DNA from: Lentinus brumalis
Lineage: Eukaryota > Basidiomycota > Agaricomycetes > Polyporales > Polyporaceae
Assembly: GCA_001792895.1 (NCBI GenBank)
Contig: MARA01000004.1
Location: forward strand, 2,108,001 to 2,172,000
Reading direction: 5' to 3'
Length of the DNA stretch: 64,000 nt
Part shown: positions 21,701 to 34,703 of the stretch, piece after piece
Layout: each line of letters opens with the position of its first letter
How positions within the stretch are numbered: position 1 is the stretch's first letter
Notes under the pieces: generated by a model
Told to the model about the DNA's origin: nothing
Seen by the model: the letters and a program-made list of their open reading frames with translations, nothing else
Databases searched by the model: none
Program-made: the position numbers and the translations under genes

Positions 21701-24700
21701 TGGACTCACTGGGCGAGCCAGACATGTTGAGCTCAGCGGACGGCGCATCGAGGTTGGATGGGTGTGGTGTGACTCGGAGAGAGTCTTGGACACTGATTGG
21801 TGTCTCGGCTGCGGAAGGCTCTGGCTGGCCGCTCTTCGTGCCTATTACGCTATTAGGTCAGAAGCAGGGGCCTCATTCTGTCAGGGCTCGCAAAGATTTC
21901 CAGAACGACGGAGCGCTGGGCGAAGCGTCCTGCCAGGCTGCATAATGTGTTTACCGCGGAGTCACTGACACCTGCCCTCTGAGCTCTCTACGCCGCAACT
22001 CTGCCGTATCATCAGTTGCCTAGTCCTGAATATTGTGTACTCAGTACATAGGTACTGACCTCAGATTTCAGTGGTATGAGTCACATCGGAGAGCAAGGCT
22101 CAGCAAGCCTGGCTATCTATCGCATGCGGTGCAAGATCAGAATCAGAAAGAATGCTCAGGAACCTGAAGCGGACATCTTTGTGTGGGAATGGTCTGGACC
22201 ATGCAGCATGCCATACGGCTATCGCCTTTTCCAGCATGCAAGTCGCCCAAGGTGGCATACCGAGCCCTTCCAAGTCAACCCATACGATCACATACTACAC
22301 CATTCGGACCATGACCTTGACTTGAGGAATGTGTGTGCCAGTTTGTGCTCACCTGGAAGTTCAAGGAAAACTGTACTGCAAAAAGACGTACAGGACTGCA
22401 GGATTCATTCTATCAGAACGAGTCAGCAAGCAATTAGCGAGGAAAAGACAGGGAAGGACCCTGAAGATGCCAGAAGCTAGAGGCTGTCCACAACCGAGAG
22501 AGCCCATGTGTTACCAAGTTCAAAAATAGGATGCCTTCAATAGTAATCTTCCGTTGCGCTGTTGGAGATTCAGGGTGAACAACAGGCTTGACATTGCTAT
22601 GAATGGACCGCTATATGCAACATCTTCTGCATTACGCAGGTGCCAGTGAATATAATCAGTATGAACTCTAATAGACCAGCACACAGGCCAATTCCTTCTA
22701 GAATCTGCGGCCTGCTCAGGAACTTTTGAGGAGGCTAAGTTCTAACATTCATATTCAGATATCCAACAGCGACCATTGACAGCGAGAAATCCGATAGTTG
22801 AGGCACCTCTAGGCCTGCGGCCGACCTCCGGCGTCCGCTCATGACAGCGGCTATCGCCGTGACTTTGCTGAGTGGTGACTCTTTCACCAAGTTTGAGCCC
22901 AAGTCTTACAGCCTTGCGCTGACCAGAAACACAGCGACTCTAAAATATAGCAAGTGGAACTTGTCTGAACCGAAGCAGTGCCACTGCTGAGTACTTAAGT
23001 GGACTTGGGGACAAAAGAGGGCTGCAGAAAGGGTGTCACCAGGCAGTGTACACTGCTAGCGAAGTCTGCAATATGTACTGTGCAGGGAGAGTGAGCATCA
23101 GGGGCATGAACGCAAGAGTAGAAGGAGAGGAACTTGAAGAGGCGCGACATCACGCGCTGAGAGATGCTTCGACGAAAAAGGCAACCTAGACGCTCTTCGA
23201 CACGGAACGCCTCCCTTGCTCTCTGGCCGTCCTCCACTGTCCTGCTCAAGATCGGTCATCACTGGCACATCAAACACGTGAGCTGACTGTGCTTGCTGAG
23301 ATAGAAGTTAACTTACGAGATGAGGGCTAACGGTATACTTCGAATCTCGAGGTTCTGGACTAAACCCCTCGTCGTGCACGGCCAATTCACGACGGATATA
23401 CTCAGAAAAACGAGGATCACCACCCTCAAGCTCCCAAAATAGGTTTGTGTAGGCGCTGCTATATGCTGATATTCTGAGGACTGCTCACAATGTCCGGAAT
23501 TTACAGGCAACAGTGCTAATTGCTTGTATTCGACTACCTTGTCCCCATGCCTTCATCCGGGGCGGTACAACAAAATTACGGGGCACTGTCCAGCCATCAA
23601 CCTTCTGGCGTCTGTCTCACGCTAAGCGGTTAGCCGTTCTGCGTTCTTGACAGCTCCGTGCATCTCGAACCGTCCGTGCGCTGTTTCTCTGTTCAATATT
23701 CCCCCTGCCCGCGTAACCCGCCCGTTCTTCGGTCGGACTCTGCGAGTCATGCACCCAGATCGTGAGACTGTGAGTGCTCAACAAAATAAGGTTCAGCTCG
23801 CTGAACTCCCGTGACTCGTAGCTGTCCTCCGTTGCCTATAAGAACCCCGACAGACCGCCCTCTCTCCCGCGGTCCCCCGCATATCCTTGTCCCCTTTCCC
23901 TCCCTCTTCGCGCACCCCGTTCATACTCCTTACTTTACTAAGCCCTTATATATTATTGATCTCGTTTACGTTCACTATTCATGCTCCCTCCACATTCACC
24001 TCAGCCTTGAGCTTGACCTCGAACATCTGTCGAGTACATCCCTTGCCGTCTACCATCTCGCCGCTCACATGTGCTCTTTCTCAATTCCTCGCGGCCCTCC
24101 CCCGTGCTATTGTGTCTCGTCTACAATTGAGTACCTACGTACACATGGTCACAATGCCGTGTCGCATGAGGCTTACTGACTGGCTCGACACTCCGTACAT
24201 ATACAGGTTCAATGACACCCGGACCTGCACTACAAGTCCTCCCTCCTCGACACGTACCCAGGTAAGTGCTGGCACACGTCTCTCAGCTATGCTCTTTGTC
24301 GGCGGGAATAACACACCTTGCGTACAGAGACTCGACGATTACGGACCACGGGTGCTCAAGGTATGCCTCCGAGTCTATCACCTCTCTTGTGCATTCGCAT
24401 GCTCACCTTTACTTCGTTGGGTCCCTGCACAGTAGTTCACTGCTCACGAAGAATGCTATACCCGCACGCGTATCAGGTAAGGGTGTCGCCATGCTAGACA
24501 TAGTTCCGATCTCTGAACTCTTCCGCTCGAGCTTAGAGCACTCCATTAGGCCCCCGCGTCGGTCCACACGCACACGACTTCATGGGTGCGTTTCTAGCGT
24601 AATTTCGCCGCGCATGATACTCGCCGACTTGTTCTTGTCATTCCAGGACACCGAGAGTGAGCCGATCGGCGATGCATGCTCTCCGGCTTCCGCTGATGCT

Positions 24701-27679
24701 TAGTCGGAGACAGCCGCAGACTCAGACCACGTTGGGGCGAGCCCGTCGAAGCTCTTGCCTGCGCCGCCCGAAGAACGCGCTCTGCGTTCGACCAGCAACG
24801 TCGACCAGCCCATCATCGACCAGTACTACGAGGTAAGTTGCAATTTCCATGCCTGACACCGCGCACGTTTAAGCACTGAACCCTCGTCTGGGCAGGCAGT
24901 CTCCCGCAACTCAATAAATGTCCAGCTTGCGCCACTGTACTTGCGTTGTGATCCCGGCTGAGGGTGCGTCATCTTTTCCCTTTGGCCTGGATCGCCTTAC
25001 GAAGACCGCGCTGACGTACAGATGTCGACCACGTTTCAGTTGCACAAGTCACAAGCCGGCCTCAGAGTCCTCGACTTGCACGGTCCCGCCGGACTCGCAG
25101 TGTGTCATTTTGGTCATCTAGGTTCAGCCGGAGGCAGGCGATCGCGCACACGACACGCAGGGATATCCGGGTAAGTACGTCGTTCGATTGGACTGCAAGA
25201 ACGCTACTAACGGCAGTGTGACAGGCTCCCGACTCCACGAACCCAGCCGGGTTGTTATACTCCGCGCAAGAGACTAGATACTGCCGACTTCGCAGCGGTC
25301 CCAGCTCCACAGCCTCGTCCGCCCCGCCGTTCTGCGCACATCGGCTCGCATTTCGACTCTCGAGTACCGCGGCTGCCGTGCCGGTGCTCGTGTTGGCCCT
25401 CCGAATCATCGAGGTGGTGCCTGACTCGGGCTTGTGTGCCGGGGCGTCAGCCGTGTGTCGCCTCCTGCTTGACCGGCCTGCTCTGCCGGAGGAACGTTGA
25501 CATGGTGCCGCGCATCCGCGAGCACTTCCCTTCAGTCGTCTATCCGCTCGGCCGTCTCGAACAGACGCACTGGCTGGCACGAGCTTGCGGGTCGGCGAGA
25601 AGAGCGTGCTGTCGATCTCACGCGACTCCCACGAAACGGACTTGTCACCCGCCAGAATGTCGCAGAGCAGGGCTGAGCAGGGCCGTCGGACTCGAGTGTC
25701 CGCCCGACGCGCGACTCGTCGACCTCGACCGCTGTGCGTTCCGGCTCACAGATGCGTCGCAGCACGTCTTCCATGCTCTGACACTGCGCCCGAGACGTCG
25801 GATGCCATCCGCCGGCGCACAAAGTGCCCGGACGCTCGCTTCGCGTCCGGCATGGACAGACCGGCCGACAAGCCGGTCGGTGTCTCTTGTCGTCCTCGGC
25901 CGGCAAGGGCCTGTCAAACGCAGATTGAGAGGCCCGGGTACACCGCCGTAGGCGGTTTTGCAGCTTACCGGGGCATTGCGGAGCTACACGGCGGGCATTG
26001 AGTCGCCAGGCTGCCGAGATGTCGATTTTCAGACGTCGCCCGGGGCAGCTGTGGACCTGCAGGATACAGAGTACTGAGTCGTCGCCGTACGCCATTACCG
26101 TTGGGTGGCAGTCCGAGGCATGGTAGTGGCGGGATGACGGTGACGAGTCGGGCGACGGCGCAAACACAAGGAAACGAGCGTTTCGGCGACCTCGTCGGAT
26201 TCGCGCGCGAGAGGGGCCGTTCGACGCCAAATGGCCAGCGTTAACGGGGTGCAAAGTGTGGGCGTGCCGGGAGGATGCGGCCGGGAGATATGACGGACAC
26301 GGCGAGGGCTGGGCCGAGCGCCAGCCGGCGACGTCCCGGTGGATTCACCGGGGCGCTGCTGCTTTGTATGTAGCCTGTGGGATTAGCACAGGTTAGTGAG
26401 CGGCCCAGGAGAACGACTACAGGTGGGGCGGGCGAGTGGGGGAGAGCGAACGGCGGAGCGGAGTGGCGGACTGTGCGAGAGTGATGAGATCGGCCATCTT
26501 GACCGAATTCTCGACCGCGTCGAATCGCGTCGAGATGGATAGAGATGTCAGGGTAGTGTTCAACGACGTGTCTGGGTCCACTGACACGGCGTGAGCATGC
26601 CTCAGTCGTCGGCGGGGCCAAATGTAGGCCCTTGGGCGGCCCAGATCGCGACGGAGCGACGCGAACGTGTCGCATTGGCGGACAAAACGCATAAGGCCTG
26701 CTGGGGGTTAGCGTTGCGCATCCGGGACTCTAGTATTGTGCGATTCCGAGTTGTAACGGGGGCGTGACGAGCGAGTTTCATGGTGTCTGCAGAGCAGAAG
26801 GAGTCCCAGATGGCGGATGAGGCGCGTGACAGCGCGCCGTTAGCTAGGAATAGTGTAGATACGTCGTTAGCGGTCGCCGAACGTGCGTGCAAGGTGCTAT
26901 GACTTGCCTGATGAGAAGGAAGGCGGGTGCACCAGCCGCGGGAGAGATTGGAGATTTGCGGGACATGTCGCCCAAAACCGGCCACCGCAACATCGCGCGG
27001 AGAGTAACCTAAACAGCATCTTGAGGTTTAAACGAGCATTCCTGCGAAGCGAAAGCGAGCGGGAGAGGGAGAGGGAAGATATGGGCGGAGGCAGTGGATA
27101 CTCACTTGGGTGTGACGACGATGTACCTCTGCCGACGCGGAAGGACGGGCGCGGCGCCGTGAGCGGTCTATATCGTGATGCGCATCAGAGTTGACGTCCG
27201 CCACGTGTTCTTGGGTGTGGGACATGTGGGGAGGGGTGCTCGATAGCGGAGGGAGGTTGGAGGAGAAGGCTGCAGCGCGGGCACGGAAGCGACTGCAAAC
27301 ATGTATTGACGTGTGTGCAATAGATACACGGGTGTGGGTATGACTAGCCAGTCGGGAAGTGCACTCGCCATGGTCAGCGGCGATGCATTGCGCGCGGTAG
27401 TGGAGGGTCATTGCAAGTGAGGGGCGGAATGCAGGTGAGTGTGCATGCACGGAGGCACAGCACACTCTGCGAGTTGGAGCTGGCACCGAGCAATGCGGGG
27501 AGGCGAACGGGCGGCGGAAGAGTGCGAGCGAGTGCACAACAGTTGCAGGCAGACGTGCACTTGAGGCGAGTGCACTTGAGGCGAGCGAGCGGCGTGAGGA
27601 GCGACGGCGAGCATCTCACTGGTGCGCGACCGACGAGGCTGAGGGAGGGCGCTGCAAACACCAGCAAACAGCGCAGCCT
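18772..27679. other. Segment X2: second copy of the gene-poor spacer
   Basis: Near-identical copy of X1 with the same short frames, TATA-like site, degenerate gene and 15-bp direct repeat. It offers no independent coding evidence. The near-absence of differences over 8.9 kb implies that it was duplicated recently, or that reads from one copy were assembled twice. Confidence 0.7.
24212..25121 (+). pseudogene. Degenerate multi-exon gene in X2
   Basis: Second copy of the decayed gene at 13727-14636, with the same splice-like signals and the same in-frame TAG, so the lesions predate the duplication. Confidence 0.4.
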
Positions 27680-29280
27680 GGCCAGCGTCGAGTCTTGTCG
27701 CGTCTTGTGCGGTGGACATGGACGCACGGAGCAGCCAGCGATCGCGTGCAGACGGGCACGACGTCATCGCGGTCCGTTCTCCCGGCGTCCTCCCACCTCG
27801 CGGCCGGGCTTGCCTGAGCACGTCCATCTTGCTGACCGATGCTCTTGCCCCGACTCGCCCGTCTTGCCCCTTCTCTTCTTCCCAAACGACCACCGACCTA
27901 CGCGTCCTTCTCCACCACTTCTCCAGCCAAGATGAAGGTCGTCCCCGTCCCCGTCCGCGACGACAACTACGCGTACCTCCTCATCGACGAAGCCACGAAC
28001 AAGGCTGCGGCCGTCGACCCTTACGACGTTCCCAAGGTACAGGCTGCTGCTGAGAAAGCTGGCGTTCAGATCGTAGCTGGCATTACTACCCACCATCACT
28101 TCGATCACAGCGGCGGAAACCAAGTGAGTGCCTCCCTACGCCCACGAAACCTCTCCAGTGCACCCGGACGCTAATATAACTGCTCGCGCCCGCAGGCATT
28201 CGTACGTAACACACCCCCGCCCTGCCGCATGCTGCGCATGTAGTGACTGCGGACGCCAATTCCTGTCCAGTCTGCTGCGTATCCGGGCGCGCCTATATAT
28301 GGCGGGAGCAACAAGATCCCCGCACTGACCAACCAGGTCAAGGACAAGGACGAATTCAATGTGGCCAACATCCATGTCAGGTATGTCATCCACGCGGTGT
28401 CCGTTGCGCTGTTCAGCTCCGCAGCGGTCTTTCGCACCTCACACTCAATGTCCTCCCAGATGCCTCGCTACGCCCTGCCACACCCAGGATTCCATCTGCT
28501 ATTACGTGACGGACAAGAGCGGCAGCCACCCAGGCGGTGTATTCACGGGCGACACCCTCTTCGTCGCCGGGTGCGGCCGCTTCTTCGAGGGCACGGGGCG
28601 GAGATGCACGCCGCGCTCTCCTACCTCGCGACGCTCCCGCCGCAGACGGTCGTGTACGACGGCCACGAGTACACGAAGAGCAACCTCGCATTCGCCAAGT
28701 CGGTCGACCCGAGAACGCTGCGCTCGCGCGGCTCGAGAAGCTCATCACGGACGGCGTGAGCCCCAACGAACGCACGACGATCGGGGACGAGAAGGAGTGG
28801 AACCCGTTCATGCGCCTGGACAGCGCGCCCATCCAGTGCGCGGAACTTCCCTTGTCTCTGGAGTGTGGACGCATGTGAGCTGATGTCATCTCTGGTGCTG
28901 CAGGAAAGCCACTGGCGGTGGAGAACCCGGTGCGGCGATGGACGCCCTCAGGACACTCAAGAACAACTTCAGGGGGTGAGCGCGGTATGTGGTTCTCCTC
29001 CATCGGCTGTCGTTCTATCTGACATTATAGCGGTGCGCTCCAGGCGCAGCTATCTGTGAAGACATGGAAAGGAAGCAAATGTATCAACACTGCGCGTATC
29101 AAAGTCTGTACTTGTACGTTGTTCGTCACCAGTTAAATGCTTGGTCGGAGTTTGTCTTGGATGCTGTCCTTCCCCTTGGACTCAACGCCGATGATTGTTT
29201 GTTTATATGATAGGTGCGTCATAGTCGTACACGTTCGTATAGTATTAGAAGGGTACATCCGGGACGATCCACTGACATGA
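27680..29280. repeat. Third, partial duplication unit (GLO2 copy C)
   Basis: Homology to units 1 and 2 runs from the promoter motif at 27680 through GLO2. It is strong to about 29110 and then weakens: the next 170 bp align with the downstream DNA of copies A and B with many substitutions and small indels. It ends near CTGACATGAC at 29271-29280, after which the SFT2 3' region begins. The weaker part indicates an older duplication than the one that copied X. Confidence 0.8.
27839..28979 (+). pseudogene. GLO2: Glyoxalase II copy C, two frameshifts
   Basis: Same gene structure as copy B through exon 3. Relative to copy A, one base is missing near 28594-28599 (after GRFFEGTG, where A reads AEMHAAL) and another between 28710 and 28711, the lesion shared with B. 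The text between the two breaks is out of frame, and two single deletions do not restore the frame, so the C-terminal domain is lost. Further private changes include TTC for TTT in AFAKS and AAC for AAT near the stop. This copy keeps the presumed ancestral right flank, since SFT2 follows convergently 342 bp beyond its stop. Confidence 0.72.
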
Positions 29281-29320
29281 CAAGACAACCATGACCGAGA
29301 CAGGAAGAAGCGCTGAAGTA

Positions 29321-30190
29321 TTAACCCGAGAGACCGAAGACCCTGAGGACTGCACCGCGCGCGTAGGGGATGTATGAGAGCGTGTACCATGTGTACGCGA
29401 TGTACTCGATGATCACGAAGACTGTTCAGAAGATGAGGGTGAGGAACGTCAGGAGCTGTGACCGCGGTTGGGAACTCACTGATGCAGAGAAGCTGGGTGG
29501 GAGTGCGTCAGTATGGACATGCGGTGTAGCGAGGACGGGTCAGACTCACATTGCTGCGAATGACGAACGCGCCGACGAAGATGAGGCCGATAGAACCCAG
29601 GAATATAATAGTGGCGACCACTCGTATGGGCTTGAACATCTGCAAGCGGGGCGGTATGAGCACCCCTGACGGCTTCCGTGCATGATACCTGAGTGCGTAC
29701 CATTTTGAGTTGTTTTGCGAACTACCAACAGGACGCCTGGCGTCAGCAAGTACATACTGACACAACGAACGTCTGACATACGTACCCCGATCAAGAACCC
29801 TGTTCCAATTAGCGAGATGATGGTCCCGAGACCATAGAGGACTGCACAGGAGCTCAGGCCACGGTTCGACCGCTGTATACCACGAGCACTCACACGCGAA
29901 GCTGACCAGCGAGCCCAGGAACAGGAAGATGCCACCGAGCAAACTCAAGAGGAAGCCGATAGCAAGACTGGGCCACAGGGTGTGTGAGCTCTCCTTCCAA
30001 GTGACCATTGGTGGCGCGGCATCTCGCCAACTTCGCAAGCCGAATGCACGACATACCATCCGATAAATCCATACAGACGCTGCGTCCGCGTGAGCCCGAG
30101 GAACTTGAACGCAGAGTCGCCCTCGAAGAACTGCGTGTCTGGGATGACGCCGCCCGCGGCTTCCAGGTTGAACCAGCCCTTGCTTGCCAT
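29321..30190 (-). CDS. SFT2: SFT2-like vesicle transport membrane protein
   Basis: Small tetraspan protein implicated in retrograde transport from endosomes to the Golgi. The start at 30190 gives MASKGWFNLEAAGGVIPDT, then FKFLGLTRTQRLYGFIG, joined through a GTATGT intron to CLAIGFLLSLLGGIFLFLGS. Further exons give VLYGLGTIISLIGTGFLIG, IRVVATIIFLGSIGLIFVG and EYIAYTWYTLSYIPYARGAV, ending RVFGLSG. Four hydrophobic segments and the closing YxxSYIPYAR block match the SFT2 family. At least four short introns interrupt it. It converges with GLO2 copy C. Confidence 0.85.
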
Positions 30191-31002
30191 GTCGTTCGTG
30201 TGTGGGGTGAGGTTCAGGGATTAAAGGCGGCGGAGGATGAGAAGACAAGCAGTTCAGCAGCGGGGAGGGGAGGCGGGATGAGAGGAGGCCAGCAAGCTCT
30301 CGGCGGTGTTGCTGCTGCTGAGACGATGTCTATGGGCGCCAAGACGACTCCGGCGCAGCGACGAAACGCGGCAAGGCGCGTCGGCACACGTGGCGTTGAC
30401 GCCGGTACGCGTCGAGAGCGCGAGTAGCGCGACGCGTCTTGTGGCGGACGACCAGAGCCACACTAGGTCCCCCGGCTCGCCGCTCAGTCCTATACGGATT
30501 TGTGCTAGGACTCAATACACCCCACACATTGGGGAACTACTGCTAGCTCGTCTCGTAACCTGCATGCGCATATCTGCGTGTGCTCCATTTGTTGCGTAAG
30601 TCGCGATAAGAATCCTGTCATATTCGAATCATGAACTGTGGAGGAATAGTACCTCGGTAAGTCGTTCGACGGTCTGCTGACCTGTGGAGATGGCTGACGT
30701 TGTCAAACCAGATTGTCACTTTCCGTCAGTGTTACACCCAACTGAATTGGCCGACTGGATCATCTGACGACGCCGGCCTTCTCAAGTTCTGTCCGACTTG
30801 AACTGCCCTCGACTACCCGACCAAGGCCTGAGGCACCATCTGTGGCGTCTTTGAATGATGCGTTCTCTGTTATAGCTGCTCCGTGTGCGTCGCTCGGTCT
30901 CGGATACGGGATGCCGGGACTGTGCTGTATAACATAAGAGCCATCCTCCACCACCTGCGCCTCATTCGATTCCCAGTACCCAGCGCAGTACCTCCCCACA
31001 CC
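30191..31002. other. Divergent intergenic region, SFT2 / dioxygenase 1
   Basis: These 812 bp lie between opposing start codons. Open frames on the plus strand at 30008-30599 overlap SFT2 exons or lack coding motifs. No repeat or RNA gene was recognised. Confidence 0.4.
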
Positions 31003-32289
31003 ATGTCGCATGAGGTACACGGAGCGCTCTATAACGGCGTTCCCAAACCGCCATTCGAACTCTCGGTAGGCCAACGTCGGCTTCGGTCAGGCTCATCGGC
31101 TCACCACCTTGTAGTATCCCGACGATCCCGATGCCATCACGGACAACCTCATGAAGCTTGCGGACCTAGCTCCTGATGCGTAAGTGAAGCCCGGTGGCTC
31201 CAGGAAATTTATCATTGAGCGATTTGGCTTTCGCTCAGCCGCGACCAGTTCCTGCTCAAGAACCTGATCACCCACCTTCACGCATTCGTTAAGGAGACGA
31301 GCCTGAGCAGTGATGAATGGCTGAAGGCCATCAAGTTTCTCACCTCTGTCGGACACACCACGACGAATATTCGACAGGAGTTCATGCTGCTCTCGGACGT
31401 GATGGGCGTGTCTGCACTCGTTGACGCGATCAACTTCCCTCCCGGGCACGGCGGGACCGAGAGCACTATCCTCGGGCCATTCCACACCGACGACGCGCCT
31501 GACAGTGGGTGTCCCAGCATAAGTATTGCGCATAGTTATCTTCATGGATGGTCATTCAGTCGAACAGGGCGAGTCGATTGCGTCTGAGGGCAAGGGCGAG
31601 TACATGCACGTCGAAGGTCGCGTCCTTAGCTCGGACGGCACTCCGATCTCCAACGCTACGATCGAGAGTTGGGAGACCGATTCCAACGGTACGAGACATG
31701 CGTCCAAGCGATGACTGACCGTTTCCTGATGACTTCCTCCAACAGGCTACTACGACACTCAGTATGTCAACCGCGAGAAGGCCGACCTCCGAGGACGCCT
31801 CCGCACAGACAAGGATGGCTACTTCGGGTTTCGCGCTATCGTGCCGGTTGCGTATCCCATTCCTGGAGACGTGGGTCCACATAACGACGCCATTCGATCG
31901 AATAGAGGGCGCTGATCTCGCGCCGTTTGCAGGGCCCCGTCGGCCAGCTATTGCTTGCGGTCGGAAGGCACAACATGCGTCCCAACCATATACATCTCAT
32001 CATAGAGGCACCCGGCTTCAGGAAGCTAATCACCATGTTCTATCCGGAGGGCGACACCTGGTTAGAGAGTGACGCCGTGTTTGCTGTCAAGAAGTCGCTG
32101 GTGGTCGTAAGTCGTCTCGTTTAATTTCAACACTCTCCTGGCGTTTACGCTCTCTTTTCGCAGAAACTCCAGGAAGTCAACGATGAGGCCGAGGCGCGCA
32201 AGCGTGGTTTCCCCAAGGGCAGTTCGTTCAAGCTGTTACAGCGTGATGTCATCCTGGTTCCGGAGAAGCAGGCCGACTTGAAGCAGTGA
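31003..32289 (+). CDS. Intradiol ring-cleavage dioxygenase 1 (hydroxyquinol/catechol 1,2-dioxygenase type)
   Basis: Non-heme Fe(III) enzyme that opens catechol- or hydroxyquinol-type rings between the hydroxyl groups, feeding aromatic carbon toward beta-ketoadipate. Starting at MSHEVHGALYNGVPKPPFEL, the N-terminal helical dimer domain (EWLKAIKFLTSVGHTTTNIR, LLSDVMGVSALVDAI) leads to the catalytic beta-sandwich. Expected iron ligands are visible: Tyr in YYDTQY, Tyr in AYPIPGDGPVG, and two His in MRPNHIHLII. It ends RDVILVPEKQADLKQ. About seven short introns are present. The hydroxyquinol preference is inferred from the fungal wood-decay context, not seen. Confidence 0.88.
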
Positions 32290-33234
32290 GGAGGACACCT
32301 CAAACGATATTGCCCCCAGGTACACAATGAAGCGCATGTACTGTTGGAGGCTCGGCTCTGAGTTGGATTCCGTATGCATACCTGATGATGTACGATGTTC
32401 CGTGGTTCTCTTCCCCTCCGAGTCCTCGTTGCCGCCACCGCGCGCTAGCGCCCAAGCACAACTTTGCGCGTCACGGTTGTACTCACTGATACACGAACAC
32501 CTCGCTGCACAAGGGCACTCGCTGACTGTTTGATCTCTAGGATGTTGCTTCTTGCACCTTGGTCGACATTCATGCCTAGTCTTTGCCAGTCATCTACGCT
32601 ATCTCGCTGCAAACCTTCAAGAGTACATAGCTAATGTTAACGATGACATCAACACCACCAACTGTTCGTGGTTGCGCAACGTGGATCCTACTTACATACA
32701 GGTCTTCTACTATCTGCATATGTCACTATCTCCGCAAGATTCGATTCCGTCACTCGCCGTGTACGGTAAGCATACTAGTAGGATACTCTCCATCGATTTC
32801 GGCAACACCTGAGTACGAAGGCTGCTGACTGCTGCTCCGTTGCTGCTGATTCACTCGCGCTTTCTCATACGGTGCTCGTGGGTCCCCATGTCCTCTGTTT
32901 TGGTGAACTCTCGCGCCGTGTATTGTCAGAGACAGTCCAGGTCGGGTCAAGCCATTTCCACGGCACACATGACCGCCCATATCAGGGAATCTTGTGTACA
33001 GGGTGCCCCAGTCCGGACGCATCCACTGACAGCATGCGCTGCTTCTCGCGGCCCCCTGCGCCGCCCTTTGCTGCTCACCATCACCATCGGCACGCGGGAC
33101 TCGGAGCATCGCGCCAGGGACTTGGTGATATAAGACCGCGGATTGGTTCTGACGCCTTGCACGCAGCGCCTTGCTATCCCCTCTCTACTCGCACTGAGCT
33201 GCATAGTATCTTCTGAACCTTGAGCTTGATTGCC
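32290..33234. other. Intergenic between the two dioxygenases
   Basis: This 945-bp gap has no convincing gene. A TATA-like GATATAAGACC at about 33127-33137, some 100 bp before the second start codon, is a candidate core promoter for dioxygenase 2, which suggests independent transcription of the pair. Confidence 0.45.
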
Positions 33235-34703
33235 ATGGAAGGACACGGCGACGGTAGGGCAGTTTCCAACGGTATACCTCCCCCACCATTCGCGCTTCCA
33301 GTAAGTAGTACGAGTCCCCTTAGAGACGGTGGTTCCGACTCTCATCATCCTTGCACGCCCAGTACCCTGACAGTCCCGAGGTCATCACCGCGAATGTGCT
33401 CAAGCTTGCGGAGCTTACCAAGGATAGGTGTGTCACGATGAGCGTGTCGCTGGAAGGACAACTGAACTTACGCCACACGTCTTTCTGCCCAGCCGCAAGC
33501 AGTTCCTCTTCAAGAACCTGCTCGTCCATCTGCACCAATTTATCAATGAGACCAGGTACGCCTGTGCTGCCCACATGGCCATCTCGACGCTGAACACAGA
33601 TGTGGTCATCAGTCTCACCACGGATGAATGGATGGACGCGATCCAGTTCCTGACGCGTGTCGGGCAGAAGTGCACGGACATCCGCCAAGAGTTCATCTTG
33701 CTCTCGGACGTGTTGGGTGCGTCCGCGCTCGTGGACGCGATTAACAACCCTCCCGTGCAGGGAGGGACCGAGAGCAGCGTCCTCGGACCGTTCTTCACCG
33801 AAGACGCCCCAGATGGTACGTGGGCAGGGCGGAACTCTGTTTCATTTGAAGGCTCATCAGGAACTTTGATGCCACAGTCGCGAACGGAGAATCGATCGCA
33901 TCCGAGGGCAAGGGCGACCCCATGTTCGTCGAGGGCCGTGTGCTGAGCACGGATGGGACTCCGATACCAAACGCTGTGATCGAGACGTGGGAGACCGATG
34001 CCGACGGTAAGTGGCTCGTGGGGCCTGTGGTGGACGCGTTCAGCAATCACCGTTTCATGGGTCCCATGGTTCCGTGTTCACGTATCGTTCTGGGGCTCAT
34101 ATCGTGTCTTTGACAGGCTTCTATGATACCCAGTATGCCACGCGCGAGAAACCGGACTGCAGAGGACGCGTGCGCTCGGATAAGGATGGCTGGTTTGGAT
34201 ACCGCGCCGTGGTACCAGTCGCATACCCGATCCCTGGCGACGTGCGTCTCTCTCTGAGCTGCGCTGCCTATATGGTCCGAGTTCGTTGACATCGTCTTTT
34301 TAGGGTCCCGTCGGAGATTTGCTGGTCGGGACTGGGAGGCACAACATGCGTCCGAACCATCTGCACATGATGGTCGAAGCTCCAGGCTTCCGGAAACTGA
34401 CCACAGCGTGGTATCCGGAAGGGGACGGGTTCTTGGAGAGTGATGCGGTATTCGGCGTCAAGAAGTCCCTCGTGGTGGTGAGTTTGACGGGAAGTGCGTG
34501 CGTCTGGGGAAGTCGTCTGACTGTGTTTTCGCGCGCAGAAACTGGAGGACGTCAACGACGAAGCCGAGGCGCGCAAGCGTGGCTTCACGAAGGGCAGCTC
34601 TTTCAAGCTGTTGAAGCGGGATATCATCCTGGTCTCTCAGAAGCAGTCCGACGAGACGTTCAAGAAGAATGCGGCGGCGGCGGCGAAGAATGCAGCAGCG
34701 TGA
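33235..34703 (+). CDS. Intradiol ring-cleavage dioxygenase 2, tandem paralog
   Basis: Tandem duplicate of the preceding gene with the same domain order and intron layout. The start is MEGHGDGRAVSNGIPPPPF. Matching blocks include KQFLFKNLLVHLHQFI, RQEFILLSDVLGASALVDA, GTESSVLGPFFTEDAPD and VEGRVLSTDGTPIPNAVIE. Iron ligands are retained as FYDTQY, AYPIPGDGPVG and RPNHLHMMVEA. It differs by a C-terminal Lys/Ala tail (KKNAAAAAKNAAA) absent from copy 1. Clear divergence from the neighbour implies an old duplication, with likely differences in substrate or expression. Confidence 0.88.

Larger units (their letters stand above)
17195..27679. repeat. Tandem duplication unit 2 (GLO2 copy B plus segment X2)
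   Basis: Second unit, 10,485 bp. Its X portion matches X1 base for base apart from one G-run length difference. Its GLO2 gene is a hybrid: the 5' part matches copy C and the 3' part matches copy A. Confidence 0.9.
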
